64,000 nt of DNA from Candidatus Saccharimonadota bacterium (GCA_003246575.1 QJZZ01000002.1:61911-125910); one strand, 5' to 3'; shown: positions 42,054 through 52,761, counted from the stretch's first letter. The notes: a model not told the origin generated them from the letters alone. Numbers and translations are program-made.

Positions 42054-44399
42054 ATGTCAACAGCCAATCCTCCAGGACCGTCAGAATCAAATGGTAGTTC
42101 ACCATGGTCGAGCGAGAACAAAGCACGCGCTCAGCCTGATAAAGATCCGCAGATTGTCGAGCTCATTGCGTTGGCGCGACGAGCGGAAGACCGCCTTAAT
42201 GACAAAAAGATGTCGGATGACGATATCGCCAAAGAGGTATTGCTACTCGACAGTGAGCTTGATCGTCTTGGGTTGCGCTCAGCAGCTATGCTTGTGTCTG
42301 GAAAATTGCGTACGTCAGCCTACACAATCGAAGAAGAGATTGACCCGAAAGATACGCTAGGTGATGTCCTCCCTGATCCTGAGGCTGACATGATAGGAGA
42401 GTTTTATCATGGACAGCGCATACAACTTGCACTTCTCGGCTTCGAGACCGAATCGGTCGAAGTGGAATCTATTGAGCCAGGGATGGCTGGCGGTGAGTAC
42501 TGGCGTCTCGTTCTTGGTGTTATTCCGCATGAAGATTACCCTGAGGAATCGCCGTGGTTCGAGATGTACATTGATGACATCGAGAACCTAGAGCCTGTTG
42601 ATGGCTCGAAGTGGCATAATCGCCGTGAGCTGCGTCGAATCATGCCCCAGGTGTTACAGCAGATCGACGAGGTGGTCGCGACAATAAACAGTAGCTTTGA
42701 CAAGAAGACCCGTCGCGAAAAGCTGATCATGCGCGCGCTGCAAACGCTTGTTATTGATGTGGATTGGGCAACTCTCGACATGGGTAGTCTGAGTCGAATG
42801 GATATCATCGCGATGCTCGAAGAGTATATTACTGACGAAATAGGATTTGATACAGAAGAGCCATACAAGATTAAGGTGAGTGGCGAGATGAGTGCTCGGC
42901 GCCTGGATGGGGTAGTTGATACGCAAGAATTCGAAGGCTCCGTACTCGCAAGGATTCGCCAGATAGTACTGTCTGAGGCGATGATTGGCTCATCGTCAAC
43001 GCTCCAGCCAGGTATCGAAATTCGCTTGCCGCTAAATGATAGCAACTCGGGGCACATCCTCGTACAAATACCCCCAGAATCAATCGAACGCATCCGCTCT
43101 TCGCGCATGAGAGTGTTGCCGTTTTCGCTTGACCTTATCGAGCGCACAACACTCGCGAGTGCATTGCCCGGACTAGATGGTCATCACGAGCAACTTCCTG
43201 CGCACGCTTCCGATCACATCGCCGATATGAGCAGATCGCCCGAAGCAGTGGCCGGCGAGTATGCCGCAGAGGGTGCAGAGACAGAGAAGCTACTCCTCGA
43301 CGGGTATAACGCGCTAGACTCCGACTATGACCGATCTGTATATTCTGACAAATTACTTCAGAAGATTCTTGAGGTGGCTCATGATGTTAGTGGACGCACG
43401 TTTACGACTGAGGCCGAATCGCTCGGTGCTTACATGCAGCTTCGTGCGCATGCAAATGCTTTTCAATCGATTCAACTGTATGGCGATGCTCGTGATCTCT
43501 ACATGATTTCCGGCGCAGGCGTTTCGTACATGGACTATGGTATGCATACTTCATATGATGTGACGGCGAGGCGGCATACAGTAACCATGTCGTACCCACC
43601 GATAAAAAAAACGGACACTCGCTCACGTGATGCAGCAGACGAAAATGAACCTGAGGATATCAAGCACGGCGACTTCACGCGCGAATATGCTGCACATTTT
43701 GCTGACTGTGATATTGAACGAGTACCCGTAGATGATTCGGAGCCGGATGGTGAATATCGTATCGAGACGCGGATGCGCTTTCGGACAAAAACAAAGCCTT
43801 CGCGCGTTGTTGAGCTAGAGGCGAATGACGACCTTTACGCTGCCCTCGAACTGGTTGAGTGGATTAACCTAGACCTAGGGAGCGAAGTGTACATCCGGAG
43901 CTATATGCTCGATAAGCAGCGTAAGCGATCGGAGCTGCAGGCTGAGTTAGATTCAAACGGGGCATCGTTCGGGCCGCCGGCGCTCGTAGAGAGAATTCGG
44001 AAGATTCTCAGTGAATTTGAGCGCGAAGATCCCACAGAGGGCATTTCACTGAGGGATATCAAGAGCCTAAATACTATCGATGAGATCCTGGTGGATTATC
44101 CAGACTTCCGCTATTCTGTAGCAGATGCTTTAAAGACCGCAATTGGGACAGGAAGTCATATTATTGTTGTAGGGGACGTATTCGACCAAAAGGACGGAAT
44201 TGAGGCGTACATGGGCAACGATCTGGACGATGAAGATATGAACGAAGTAAGGATTCAGCTGGCGGATGTTGTGGTTGCAAGCGACTACACTGAGGGGCTT
44301 ACCCTCGTAGGGAGTATTGTCGAAGAGGACGTGCTCGATGCGACCACGTCCGATATCGTTTATGTCCCAATAAGTACCATCACTGCGCTCAACTTTTAG
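42054..44399 (+). CDS. Large acidic unknown protein inside the str region
   Basis: 781 residues, not recognised. Ser/Pro/Asn-rich disordered start, then acidic alpha/beta sequence; no signal peptide, membrane segment or ATPase motif. Recognisable blocks: LVSGKLRTSAYTIEEEIDP, YDVTARRHTVTMSYPPIKK and a C-terminal SHIIVVGDVFDQKDGIEA. A TATAAC box (42046-42051) lies close to the ATG and no Shine-Dalgarno is present. Largest of the three unknown genes here. Its size and acidity suggest a cytoplasmic scaffold or part of a complex with its neighbours, which is only a guess. Confidence 0.7.
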   Translation: MSTANPPGPSESNGSSPWSSENKARAQPDKDPQIVELIALARRAEDRLNDKKMSDDDIAKEVLLLDSELDRLGLRSAAMLVSGKLRTSAYTIEEEIDPKDTLGDVLPDPEADMIGEFYHGQRIQLALLGFETESVEVESIEPGMAGGEYWRLVLGVIPHEDYPEESPWFEMYIDDIENLEPVDGSKWHNRRELRRIMPQVLQQIDEVVATINSSFDKKTRREKLIMRALQTLVIDVDWATLDMGSLSRMDIIAMLEEYITDEIGFDTEEPYKIKVSGEMSARRLDGVVDTQEFEGSVLARIRQIVLSEAMIGSSSTLQPGIEIRLPLNDSNSGHILVQIPPESIERIRSSRMRVLPFSLDLIERTTLASALPGLDGHHEQLPAHASDHIADMSRSPEAVAGEYAAEGAETEKLLLDGYNALDSDYDRSVYSDKLLQKILEVAHDVSGRTFTTEAESLGAYMQLRAHANAFQSIQLYGDARDLYMISGAGVSYMDYGMHTSYDVTARRHTVTMSYPPIKKTDTRSRDAADENEPEDIKHGDFTREYAAHFADCDIERVPVDDSEPDGEYRIETRMRFRTKTKPSRVVELEANDDLYAALELVEWINLDLGSEVYIRSYMLDKQRKRSELQAELDSNGASFGPPALVERIRKILSEFEREDPTEGISLRDIKSLNTIDEILVDYPDFRYSVADALKTAIGTGSHIIVVGDVFDQKDGIEAYMGNDLDDEDMNEVRIQLADVVVASDYTEGLTLVGSIVEEDVLDATTSDIVYVPISTITALNF

Positions 44400-44426
44400 C
44401 CTCTAGCTACTCGAGGAAAATCATGC

Positions 44427-44432
44427 TATACT
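44427..44432 (+). promoter_or_regulatory. -10 box of fusA
   Basis: TATACT, about 70 bases before the fusA ATG. A five-codon ORF (MAKII, from 44453) lies in the leader. Confidence 0.45.
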
Positions 44433-44501
44433 AGACCCTAAGTGCTATTTTTGATGGCTAAAATTATTTAACTCTAACCTTTTGAGAGGAACAGACACGC
44501 A

Positions 44502-46598
44502 ATGGCTACGCCAAACAATGTCCAGCTGAAGGACTTCCGCAACATCGGTATCATCGCCCACATCGATGCCGGTAAAACAACTACTACCGAAGGTATCTTG
44601 TACCGTACAGGTATCAATCACAAGATCGGTGAAGTTCGTGGTGCTGACGGCGACAGCGCAACCACTGACTGGATGGCTCAGGAGAAAGAACGTGGTATCA
44701 CGATTACTTCTGCAGCCGTCACGTGTTTCTGGAAGGGCCACAAGATCAACATCATCGACACCCCGGGTCACATCGACTTCACCGCCGAAGTTGAGCGTTC
44801 GCTCCGTGTGCTCGACGGTGCTGTGACTGTCTTCGACGGCAAGATGGGCGTTGAGGCTCAGTCTGAGACCGTATGGCGCCAGGCCAACAAATACGGTGTT
44901 CCTCGCGTCTGTTTCATCAATAAGATCAACCAGACCGGTGGCGACTTCTATAAATCTCTCGAATCAATCCACAACCGCCTCTCGAAGCAGGCCTTCCCGA
45001 TCCACCTTCCTATCGGCTTCGAAAAGGACATCAATGGTGTTGTCGACCTCGTCGAAATGAAGGCATACACCTACAGTGACTACACTGACAAGCAGCTCGT
45101 CGAAGGTGAAATCCCAGCTGACATGCTCGAAAAAGCCAAGAACGCACGTAGCCTCCTCGTTGAAAACGCTGTTGAAGCTGACGACGAACTCATGATGCGC
45201 TTCTTCGACCAGGGCGAAGACTCAATCACCAAGGACGAACTCAAGGCTGCACTTCGCAAGCGTGTACTCGCTGGTGACTTCTTCCTCGTTTCTGGTGGTG
45301 ACGGTCGTGGCGTGATCGTTGAGAAGCTTCTCGACATCATGGTTGACTACCTCCCAAGCCCACTCGACGTTGACGAAATCTGGGGCAAAGACCCTAAGAC
45401 CGGTGACGAAATCAGCCGCAAGCCTGCTGAATCTGAGCCTATGACTGCACTCGCATTCAAGATTGCAACTGACCCATTCGTTGGTAAGCTTATCTTCATC
45501 CGTGTCTACTCTGGTGTCCTCAAGGCAGGTAGCTACGTCCTCAACACCACGACTGGTGAAAAGGAACGCATCGGCCGTATCGTTCGTATGCACGCCGATA
45601 AGCGTGAAGAGATCGACTCAATCGGTGCTGGTGACATCGCTGCTGTTGTCGGCCTCAAGAGCACAACGACCGGTAACACCCTTTGTGAAGTTACCAAGCC
45701 AATCGCCCTCGAGTCTATCACGTTCCCAGATCCTCCAGTTTCTATCGCCGTCGAACCAAAGTCGAAGGCTGACCAGGAAAAAATGGGGATCGCTCTCCAG
45801 CGTCTCGCCGAAGAAGACCCAACCTTCCGTATTCACACTGATGAAGAAACCGGCCAGACAATCATGTCGGGAATGGGTGAGCTTCACCTCGACATCCTCA
45901 TCGACCGCATGAAGCGCGAATTCAACGTCGAAGCTAACGTCGGTGAGCCACAGGTTGCCTTCCGCGAAAGCATCAAGGGTACCGCTGAAGTCCAAGGTAA
46001 GCACGCCAAGCAATCTGGTGGTCGTGGTCAGTACGGTGACGTTTGGGTTCGCTTCGAACCGAACGAACCAGGCAAGGGCTTCGAATTCGTCGATATGATC
46101 AAGGGTGGTGTGGTTCCTCAGGAATACCGCATGCCAGTACAGAAGGGTATCGTCGAAACACTCAACGGTGGTGTTATCGCTGGTTACCCAGTCGTTGACG
46201 TCAAGGCAACCCTCTACGATGGTAGCTACCACGATGTTGACTCATCTGAACTCGCCTTCAACCTTGCTGGTAGCATCGCTGCTCGCGAAGGTGTCAAGAA
46301 AGCCAACCCTGTTCTGCTCGAGCCTGTCATGCACGTCGAAGTCACAACTCCAGAAGAGTTCATGGGCGACATCATCGGTGACCTCAACTCACGTCGCGGT
46401 CGCATCGATGCCATGGAAGACCTCATGGGCGGCGCGAAGCTTATCAAGGCTATCGTTCCACTTGCAAGCATGTTCGGTTACACTGGCGACATCCGTTCGA
46501 TGAGCCAGGGTCGTGCAGCAAGCACCATGGAGCTTGCGCACTACGAAGAAGTACCACCAAACGTGGCACAAGAAATCATCGAAAAGCGCAATAAATAG
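44502..46598 (+). CDS. fusA: Elongation factor G
   Basis: 698 residues. G1 [12 protein letters not shown]3 DTPGHIDF, G4 NKIN, then domains II-V (GHP-like [18 protein letters not shown]-terminal [19 protein letters not shown]). It moves tRNAs and mRNA after peptide transfer. GAGAGGAA precedes the ATG. In most bacteria it is the third gene of rpsL-rpsG-fusA-tuf; here it stands alone between unknown genes, with its own promoter and terminator. Confidence 0.98.
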   Translation: MATPNNVQLKDFRNIGIIAHIDAGKTTTTEGILYRTGINHKIGEVRGADGDSATTDWMAQEKERGITITSAAVTCFWKGHKINIIDTPGHIDFTAEVERSLRVLDGAVTVFDGKMGVEAQSETVWRQANKYGVPRVCFINKINQTGGDFYKSLESIHNRLSKQAFPIHLPIGFEKDINGVVDLVEMKAYTYSDYTDKQLVEGEIPADMLEKAKNARSLLVENAVEADDELMMRFFDQGEDSITKDELKAALRKRVLAGDFFLVSGGDGRGVIVEKLLDIMVDYLPSPLDVDEIWGKDPKTGDEISRKPAESEPMTALAFKIATDPFVGKLIFIRVYSGVLKAGSYVLNTTTGEKERIGRIVRMHADKREEIDSIGAGDIAAVVGLKSTTTGNTLCEVTKPIALESITFPDPPVSIAVEPKSKADQEKMGIALQRLAEEDPTFRIHTDEETGQTIMSGMGELHLDILIDRMKREFNVEANVGEPQVAFRESIKGTAEVQGKHAKQSGGRGQYGDVWVRFEPNEPGKGFEFVDMIKGGVVPQEYRMPVQKGIVETLNGGVIAGYPVVDVKATLYDGSYHDVDSSELAFNLAGSIAAREGVKKANPVLLEPVMHVEVTTPEEFMGDIIGDLNSRRGRIDAMEDLMGGAKLIKAIVPLASMFGYTGDIRSMSQGRAASTMELAHYEEVPPNVAQEIIEKRNK

Positions 46599-46616
46599 TT
46601 CGCGTCAATCGAATAC

Positions 46617-46647
46617 AAAAGAACCGCTCAACATGGGCGGTTCTTTT
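46617..46647. terminator. fusA terminator
   Basis: AAAAGAACCGC (46617-46627) pairs with GCGGTTCTTTT (46637-46647). It can also serve the convergent gene at 46663. Confidence 0.9.
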
Positions 46648-46662
46648 GTTGCGTAGTGTGCT

Positions 46663-47154
46663 TTACTTGATGCAGGTTTCTGTCGGTGCGCCGTAGGTCA
46701 GAATTTCCATAGACGCCGAAGTGTAGTTCCAGTACCCGATTTGGCCACCGCTCCCATCTGAAGCGAGGCAGTAGACGAGCTCATTCGGAGAATCTGGTAG
46801 GTTTTCGTCTGAAAACGCTGTTGTGGTTGTCGTCAGGTCGCCCAAGTTGTCTGTCACATCCTCGCTCGCAGTAAGCTCCGACAGGGACTGTGCATAGTAG
46901 CCGTTGTATGCGTAGAACAGCTCTGTATTCCTAAGGAGCGCCTTTGCGCTAGATCGTGCGTCGGAGGTTAGCGTTTCTTGCTCGCGAGTGCCTACGGTCG
47001 CTTCGGAGGGTTTATTCATATCACTATCTTGATCGTTTGATGGGCTTTTCAGGATAACCGCAGCGGCGATCGACGCCGAGGCAGCTACGAGTAACAGTAT
47101 AATCACGATAACGATTTTCGATACACCTTGAGTGAAGGTGACGTGTTTTGACAT
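46663..47154 (-). CDS. Secreted pseudopilin-like membrane-anchored protein
   Basis: 163 residues. One N-terminal membrane helix (KIVIVIILLLVAASASIAAAVI) follows a short polar start. The soluble part has SSAKALLRNTELFYAYNGYYAQSLSELT, which resembles the helix and alpha-beta loop of type II pseudopilins, and two Cys (VYCLAS; ETCIK) able to bond. The prepilin cleavage motif (G-F-T-x-x-E) is missing, so it is anchored rather than processed, or only pilin-like. AGGAAA precedes the ATG. Upstream on the same strand is the AAA+ gene. Confidence 0.6.
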   Translation of the reverse strand: MSKHVTFTQGVSKIVIVIILLLVAASASIAAAVILKSPSNDQDSDMNKPSEATVGTREQETLTSDARSSAKALLRNTELFYAYNGYYAQSLSELTASEDVTDNLGDLTTTTTAFSDENLPDSPNELVYCLASDGSGGQIGYWNYTSASMEILTYGAPTETCIK

Positions 47155-47222
47155 AGAATGTTTTCCTGGTTAGTGCTATTGCTTATTACTGTACTATATA
47201 ACTGCAGTTTGCAAAAACGGGG

Positions 47223-48698
47223 CTACGCGGTATCGTGCCGGATACGACTGATTTCGGCCATAATGGCCGCCATGGTGATTCGTTGAGGCTCACGTCCCGT
47301 CATCGCTTCTTCGATGGCCATACGTCGGATTAACCGATCAAAAAGGTCCTTCAGGGTAGCGCCTGACATCTCATCGGTATTCCGTATAATCTCCTGTACA
47401 TTTACGTCAGTAGCAAATAGGGGAATATCTAGAGGTGCTGAGTTCTCTGAGAAATAGTGTTCGGGTGCAGCCACATCCTGCAGTATAAAGTCTATAACGC
47501 GTGCGCCGATAATAGCTCTGATAATTTCGGCCCTGGCGTGATAATCCGGAGTCGCGAACTCGATCTTTCGAGATAATCTCCCAGCGCGACGAGCCGCTGA
47601 ATCAACTTCGTCAAGGTTGTTGGTCGTACCTATGACGAATACGTTCGAAGGAAGCGCGTCGATTGCGTTCCTGAATGCGACATTCACCCCACGCCCAACG
47701 CCCGCATTCGCGTGTGTTCGCGCGAGCATAGTGTCGATCTCGTCAAGAATCACGACAAGGGGTGAGTCATACTCACGTATCGCATCGAATGTTGACCTGA
47801 TATTTACCTCAGATTGACCAACGTACATGTCAAAGATGTCAGTTGGCTGTATCCGCACAAAACGAGCTTGAATGTAGCTAGCTGCAGCTTCTGCGACACT
47901 AGACTTTCCCGTACCTGGAGGGCCGTAGAGGATAACGCCTCTTTCCGGGTTTAGTCCATACTTTTCTACTATGTCCGGCCGATAAAATAGACTGAGAGGC
48001 TCTTGAAGCTCACGAATCTGCTTATCAAGACCTGCGAAGTCATCAAAACGCACTGAGGGTACCTCGGCGTGTAGCGATCTCACGAGGTGAACAGGCTCAT
48101 TGCTTACTTCATCGGGGGTATCAGCACTGACATCGTCATCTGGATAACCAATTGCGTAGTTTTGCTTACTCTTGTACTCAACTGGGTTGTCGGATCTACC
48201 GACGCCTTGAATTGCGTCTGAAAGCTTCATGAAGACATTAAAAAAACGATTGAGTGTCTCAGTGTCTCTTTCTTGATGATGAGGGGTATACTCGGTCGAT
48301 ACTATGACCACTTCACTTGAAATAGAAACCACTGTTGGGTGCTCGTTGCGCGCATCGTGTGACGAAGACAGGATGCTCCAGCCGGCGTCTGTATTTGAAC
48401 TGAGCAACGGAGAGAGGCCTCGCCTGGTCATGAGGGGAGAATTCATAAGCACTCGAACGGCGTTTACTGAACGAGGCGGATCGCTGCACCTGAAGTAGGC
48501 AGATAGCCTGAATGATGTCGATCCATCGATAGGCGTTGAGTACAGAGAGACAGAAATATCATGTATGGTTATGTCAAGTAGATTAACCTGCGTATCTGTG
48601 TCGGGCATTAAATCGAAGATATCACATCGCGAGCCGTCCCAGCTCACCGAAAATTGTGGTTGTATCTCTTCGTGGCGGTTAGGATCGAACTCTGGCAT
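47223..48698 (-). CDS. AAA+ ATPase with a novel N-terminal domain
   Basis: 491 residues from the ATG at 48698. Residues 1-215 are unrecognised and beta-rich. From 216 a classical AAA module: [15 protein letters not shown], Walker A GPPGTGKS (259-266), pore-loop region DMYVGQSE, Walker [11 protein letters not shown] (Asp319-Glu320), sensor 1 IGTTNNLD, and arginine finger [12 protein letters not shown]. This matches FtsH/Cdc48/Vps4-type single-module unfoldases, without a protease domain. Promoter TTGACT-17-TATAGT (48736 to 48708) lies 9 bases from the ATG (leaderless). A longer in-frame reading from 48800 crosses this promoter and is not used. Target unknown. Confidence 0.78.
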   Translation of the reverse strand: MPEFDPNRHEEIQPQFSVSWDGSRCDIFDLMPDTDTQVNLLDITIHDISVSLYSTPIDGSTSFRLSAYFRCSDPPRSVNAVRVLMNSPLMTRRGLSPLLSSNTDAGWSILSSSHDARNEHPTVVSISSEVVIVSTEYTPHHQERDTETLNRFFNVFMKLSDAIQGVGRSDNPVEYKSKQNYAIGYPDDDVSADTPDEVSNEPVHLVRSLHAEVPSVRFDDFAGLDKQIRELQEPLSLFYRPDIVEKYGLNPERGVILYGPPGTGKSSVAEAAASYIQARFVRIQPTDIFDMYVGQSEVNIRSTFDAIREYDSPLVVILDEIDTMLARTHANAGVGRGVNVAFRNAIDALPSNVFVIGTTNNLDEVDSAARRAGRLSRKIEFATPDYHARAEIIRAIIGARVIDFILQDVAAPEHYFSENSAPLDIPLFATDVNVQEIIRNTDEMSGATLKDLFDRLIRRMAIEEAMTGREPQRITMAAIMAEISRIRHDTA

Positions 48699-48707
48699 TG
48701 TTTTTGT

Positions 48708-48736
48708 ACTATACAAGAAATAGCCCATCCAGTCAA
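48708..48736 (-). promoter_or_regulatory. Promoter of the AAA+ gene
   Basis: On the minus strand TTGACT (48736-48731), 17 bases, TATAGT (48713-48708), then 9 bases to the ATG. Confidence 0.7.
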
Positions 48737-48762
48737 TTTTACAATTAGCCTCGTAGAGGCTA

Positions 48763-48791
48763 TTTACACCGAGAGATATACCCTGTATAAT
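48763..48791 (+). promoter_or_regulatory. tuf promoter
   Basis: TTTACA (48763-48768), 17 bases, TATAAT (48786-48791). It lies back to back with the AAA+ promoter. Confidence 0.75.
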
Positions 48792-48860
48792 CGATTTCAT
48801 ACGCCGTGGGGTCTTTTGACTAGCGCGCTAAATATAATTAATAGAGGAGAAAATCTACTA

Positions 48861-50045
<1,185 letters not shown>

Positions 50046-50061
50046 TCGACCGTAACATCTT

Positions 50062-50092
50062 AAAAATACCTCCCACTCGGGAGGTATTTTTT
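50062..50092 (+). terminator. tuf terminator
   Basis: AAAAATACCTCCC (50062-50074) pairs with GGGAGGTATTTTT (50079-50091). Confidence 0.93.
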
Positions 50093-50111
50093 ATGCTGAC
50101 ATTGAACGCCA

Positions 50112-50205
50112 TTGTCAAATACTCATTTATTTGATATGATTATCTTCGTATTATTAATCGTTTAGACAACTTGGCGAGCCGTGAGAAGATACGAAGCCAG
50201 CCAAG
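50112..50205 (+). promoter_or_regulatory. rpsJ promoter and leader with a possible pseudoknot
   Basis: TTGTCA (50112-50117), 17 bases, TATGAT (50135-50140). In the leader CTTCGTAT (50144-50151) can pair with ATACGAAG (50189-50196), and CTTGGC (50170-50175) with GCCAAG (50200-50205). The two stems interleave as in an H-type pseudoknot. The first arm sits at the predicted start, so only part of it may be in the RNA. Confidence 0.45.
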
Positions 50206-50231
50206 GTTACTAGACAAAGGAGTCCATCCTC

Positions 50232-50555
50232 ATGGCAGATGCCAAACCAGAAGGCCTACGTATTCGTATTCGCCTCAAAGCGTATGACCACAAAGTCATC
50301 GACCAGTCAGCAAAGCAAATCATCGAGACGGCTATCCGTACCGGTGCTGTCGTCGCTGGCCCAGTACCACTACCAACTCGCCGCAGTACCTACACCGTGT
50401 CGAAGTCACCTCACGTCTACAAGACTGGTGGTGAGACATTCGAAATGCGCGTACACAAGCGCCTGATCGACATCACAAACGCAACACCAAAGACCATCGA
50501 CAACCTGCAAAACCTCAGCCTCCCAGCTGGTGTTGACGCAGAAATTCGCATGTAA
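50232..50555 (+). CDS. rpsJ: Ribosomal protein S10
   Basis: 107 residues: [58 protein letters not shown] precedes the ATG. Normally the first gene of the S10 operon, it is here a single-gene unit with its own terminator, 2.4 kb before rplC. Confidence 0.97.
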   Translation: MADAKPEGLRIRIRLKAYDHKVIDQSAKQIIETAIRTGAVVAGPVPLPTRRSTYTVSKSPHVYKTGGETFEMRVHKRLIDITNATPKTIDNLQNLSLPAGVDAEIRM

Positions 50556-50570
50556 TTGACGCTGCCTACT

Positions 50571-50597
50571 AAAAACCCCGCGTGATGCGGGGTTTTT
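50571..50597. terminator. rpsJ terminator
   Basis: AAAAACCCCGC (50571-50581) pairs with GCGGGGTTTTT (50587-50597). It also ends the convergent gene at 50617. Confidence 0.93.
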
Positions 50598-50616
50598 GAT
50601 TTTTGTCTAGCAAGTA

Positions 50617-50985
50617 TTACTCTTTGATCGTACTGAGGTCAGATTGCAACTGGACGCTACTATCGACTTGGTCATAAATCTGCTGAACCCTGTCGTTGAG
50701 GTTGATGATCCAGAGACCAAATGAGAGAATGACGCCCGAGAGGATAAGCCAATACACGGTTTGGCGGGTGAAGCCCACTTCGAGGAATTTGCGGTCTTCA
50801 GGGCTGAGTCGGAATGAGCGCATTTCAGGTGCTTTTTTGCGAAGAACCTTAGTAGATGTACGCTTAGCTGGCGCCTTCTTGGCGACCGTCTTTACTTTTG
50901 CTGGTGCTTTTTTGGTGACAGTCGAGCGTTTCACTGTCGTAGCTTTTGCCACTGGCTTGCGCTTTGCTGATTTTGCTGTAGGCAT
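50617..50985 (-). CDS. Membrane protein with a histone-H1-like N-terminal tail
   Basis: 122 residues from the ATG at 50985, preceded by AAGGGGGA. Residues 1-55 are Lys/Ala/Pro/Thr-rich with repeated KKAPAK-type units (TKKAPAKVKTVAKKAPAKRT), like the C-terminal domain of histone H1 or bacterial AlgP/HU tails. Then FRLSPEDRKFLEVGF and one membrane helix (YWLILSGVILSFGLWII) with a short helical tail. The positive-inside rule places the basic tail in the cytoplasm, where it could bind nucleic acid or the ribosome. Function not known. Confidence 0.7.
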   Translation of the reverse strand: MPTAKSAKRKPVAKATTVKRSTVTKKAPAKVKTVAKKAPAKRTSTKVLRKKAPEMRSFRLSPEDRKFLEVGFTRQTVYWLILSGVILSFGLWIINLNDRVQQIYDQVDSSVQLQSDLSTIKE

Positions 50986-51068
50986 ATTCCCCCTTGAAAG
51001 TATTTGAATGTTTTCATTATACAAGGGTGCACGAACAAAACACAAGCGGTATATGCTACACTGTGCGT

Positions 51069-51395
51069 ATGAGCAAAAGCAAACAGAACAAATCCCGCAC
51101 CTATGGCCGTAACCGGATCTTTAGCCGAAAGGGTAGGGAAAACACCTACGAATCAGACAGTACGTACCTCTTGAAGCTTATCGTCGTCGTGCTGCTGGGA
51201 ACATTCTGGCTCAAGTTTGCCCAGCCTATGGAGATAGGAAGCTTCGTCATGACCGGCATACCACTCGGGCTCCTTGTCGGCGTAGTAATCGTGAGTCGAT
51301 TCGAACACTTCCAGTATGATCGCAAGATCTGGTATGCCATCCTCGTCGTCATTACTGTCATCAGTTACTTTGTGCCTGCCGGCATAGTTCTCTAG
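51069..51395 (+). CDS. Small membrane protein
   Basis: 108 residues. Basic hydrophilic start (SKSKQNKSRTYGRNRIFSRK), then two or three helices: LLKLIVVVLLGTFWLKFA, FVMTGIPLGLLVGVVIV, IWYAILVVITVISYFVPAGI. Not recognised. The ATG lies 6 bases after TACACT (51057-51062), with no Shine-Dalgarno. Its TAG and the TAG of the convergent carboxypeptidase gene lie within the same CTAG (51392-51395). Confidence 0.7.
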   Translation: MSKSKQNKSRTYGRNRIFSRKGRENTYESDSTYLLKLIVVVLLGTFWLKFAQPMEIGSFVMTGIPLGLLVGVVIVSRFEHFQYDRKIWYAILVVITVISYFVPAGIVL

Positions 51396-52276
51396 GAGGT
51401 ACCCCAGAATTCTTCGAGAGTTGTAGCACCACTCTTGCGGTACTCAGTTGCCGTGTCGATTCCAACGTAGCGCCAATGCCACGGCTCGTATGAATAGCCA
51501 GTGACGGCTTCTTCGCCATCCGAGTACCGTTCGATGAACCCGTATTTGTAAGCGTTTTCGTTCATCCATGTGTAGGCGGCACTTCGGCCAAAGCAGCCGA
51601 GGGCGCAGCCAGGAGTGCCCAGGTCAGCAGCCAGGCCGGTTTGGTGTTCGCTGTATCCAGGGTAAGCGCTGTAGGCGTCCGCTTCTTCTCGGCCACTGTA
51701 GTTGAGCCAGTAGCGGTAGGTCGACACCTGCGAAGCATAGGAGCGGTAACTGCTCGTGGCGGCGATCGAGTAGCCATCTGCAGTTGCAGCATCAATCATT
51801 TGCTTGTATGCATCGGCTGCTTCAGTCTGTAACGTCGCACCGTACACCGTTTTGGTCGTCGGCTCATATCCAAGCGGAATCAAGCAGTTTTTTTTGCTAA
51901 CGAGGACGTCGATAGCCGACGGATCGTCGTGACTCGTGAGGTAATTGCAGCGACTATTGGTTAAAGTTGGTGGCGTCGTGTAGCCATCAAGTGTTCGTTG
52001 ATAGACGAGCTCGCGCACCGCTTCGTTTTCGGCATTCTCACGATCAATTCGTCGCTGAACAAGAGTGGGTAGCAGCTCATCAAAGGCGATGGTCGCCTGT
52101 GAGGTGCGCTCCTCTGTTGCAGCAATAACAGTATCGACATGCCTATTCACCCCATAGAGCCATACACCGAGTCCAAGCGCAGCCAATACCGGCAGTGACC
52201 ACAGTACTATACGAGCACGTCGTCGTGCCGATGTTTTTCCTGATTCTATCTGTTGCCTCCGGATACTATCACGCAT
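51392..52276 (-). CDS. VanY-type D-alanyl-D-alanine carboxypeptidase (M15B)
   Basis: 294 residues from the ATG at 52276. One N-terminal membrane anchor (IVLWSLPVLAALGLGVWLYG), a helical stalk, then the M15 domain with SSYRSYASQ, SEHQTGLAADLG (zinc ligands His and Asp) and EPWHWRYVG (catalytic Glu and third His ligand). Cys pairs (CNYL, KNCLIP; GCALGCFG) suggest disulfides outside the cell. It trims peptidoglycan stem peptides. TACACT (52290 to 52285) lies 8 bases before the ATG: leaderless. Confidence 0.9.
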   Translation of the reverse strand: MRDSIRRQQIESGKTSARRRARIVLWSLPVLAALGLGVWLYGVNRHVDTVIAATEERTSQATIAFDELLPTLVQRRIDRENAENEAVRELVYQRTLDGYTTPPTLTNSRCNYLTSHDDPSAIDVLVSKKNCLIPLGYEPTTKTVYGATLQTEAADAYKQMIDAATADGYSIAATSSYRSYASQVSTYRYWLNYSGREEADAYSAYPGYSEHQTGLAADLGTPGCALGCFGRSAAYTWMNENAYKYGFIERYSDGEEAVTGYSYEPWHWRYVGIDTATEYRKSGATTLEEFWGTS

Positions 52277-52303
52277 ATGTATATAGTGTAGCACCGCCAA
52301 TTG

Positions 52304-52322
52304 AAAAACCCGCCTCCGCGGG
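52304..52322 (-). terminator. Terminator of the small orphan gene at 52376
   Basis: On the minus strand CCCGC-ggag-GCGGG followed by five T, just upstream of the carboxypeptidase promoter. Confidence 0.7.
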
Positions 52323-52375
52323 CGGCGAGCTCATCCGGAAATTCCGGGAACTCAGCCACCGCGCGAAGTGCGGGC

Positions 52376-52723
52376 TCAGGATGAGGCGCCGCAGCCGAGG
52401 CAGTCGGTGCCACGGTGCGTGTCGATGCCTTCTGAGAGACCTCCGATGCACCTGAGGCACAACGGAGACGCGTTGAGCTTGCCGGGGAGTGCCACGATGG
52501 GCGCGATGTCGAAAAGCTGCTTGGCCCACATGAGCGTGGATAGATCCTCCTCATCATCGTCCCCGTATTCTGCAACGATCCGGGTGAGCTCGGCAGCAGC
52601 GATCTCATCGAGTCGGCCCTCAAGAGCCTCTCGCGACATCGCCACGGCGAGTGGAATGACCGCCTCAGGCGCATCGTCGTACGGGCCTTTGCGCACGAGC
52701 ATCCACATGGTCACTTCGGGCAT
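52376..52723 (-). CDS. Small orphan protein with two CxxC pairs
   Basis: 115 residues. Helical, acidic middle (EYGDDDEEDLSTLMWAKQLF) and a C-terminal CLRCIGG...CLGCG that could hold a metal. Not recognised. It has a TATAAT upstream on the minus strand, a 7-3-7 inverted repeat after it, a GGGGGT ribosome site and its own terminator. GC-rich coding style, unlike the ribosomal genes that follow. Overlapping frames on both strands here are taken as shadows. Confidence 0.6.
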   Translation of the reverse strand: MPEVTMWMLVRKGPYDDAPEAVIPLAVAMSREALEGRLDEIAAAELTRIVAEYGDDDEEDLSTLMWAKQLFDIAPIVALPGKLNASPLCLRCIGGLSEGIDTHRGTDCLGCGASS

Positions 52724-52744
52724 ACGTACCCCCGCTGATCAACA

Positions 52745-52761
52745 ATACGGACGATCCGTAT
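52745..52761 (-). promoter_or_regulatory. Operator-like inverted repeat of the orphan gene at 52376
   Basis: ATACGGA-cga-TCCGTAT, a perfect 7-3-7 repeat between the -10 box and the ribosome site on the minus strand, in the same position and of the same size as the repeat at 17932-17948, but of different sequence. Confidence 0.45.

Noticed and set aside
46663..47154. True type IV pilin at 46663
   Set aside because: It has the membrane helix and pilin-like soluble part, but lacks the Gly-Phe and Glu+5 prepilin signal; called pseudopilin-like only.
48654..48860. 69-codon N-terminal extension of EF-Tu
   Set aside because: It overlaps the divergent AAA+ gene and both promoters; EF-Tu begins at [18 protein letters not shown] with its own ribosome site.
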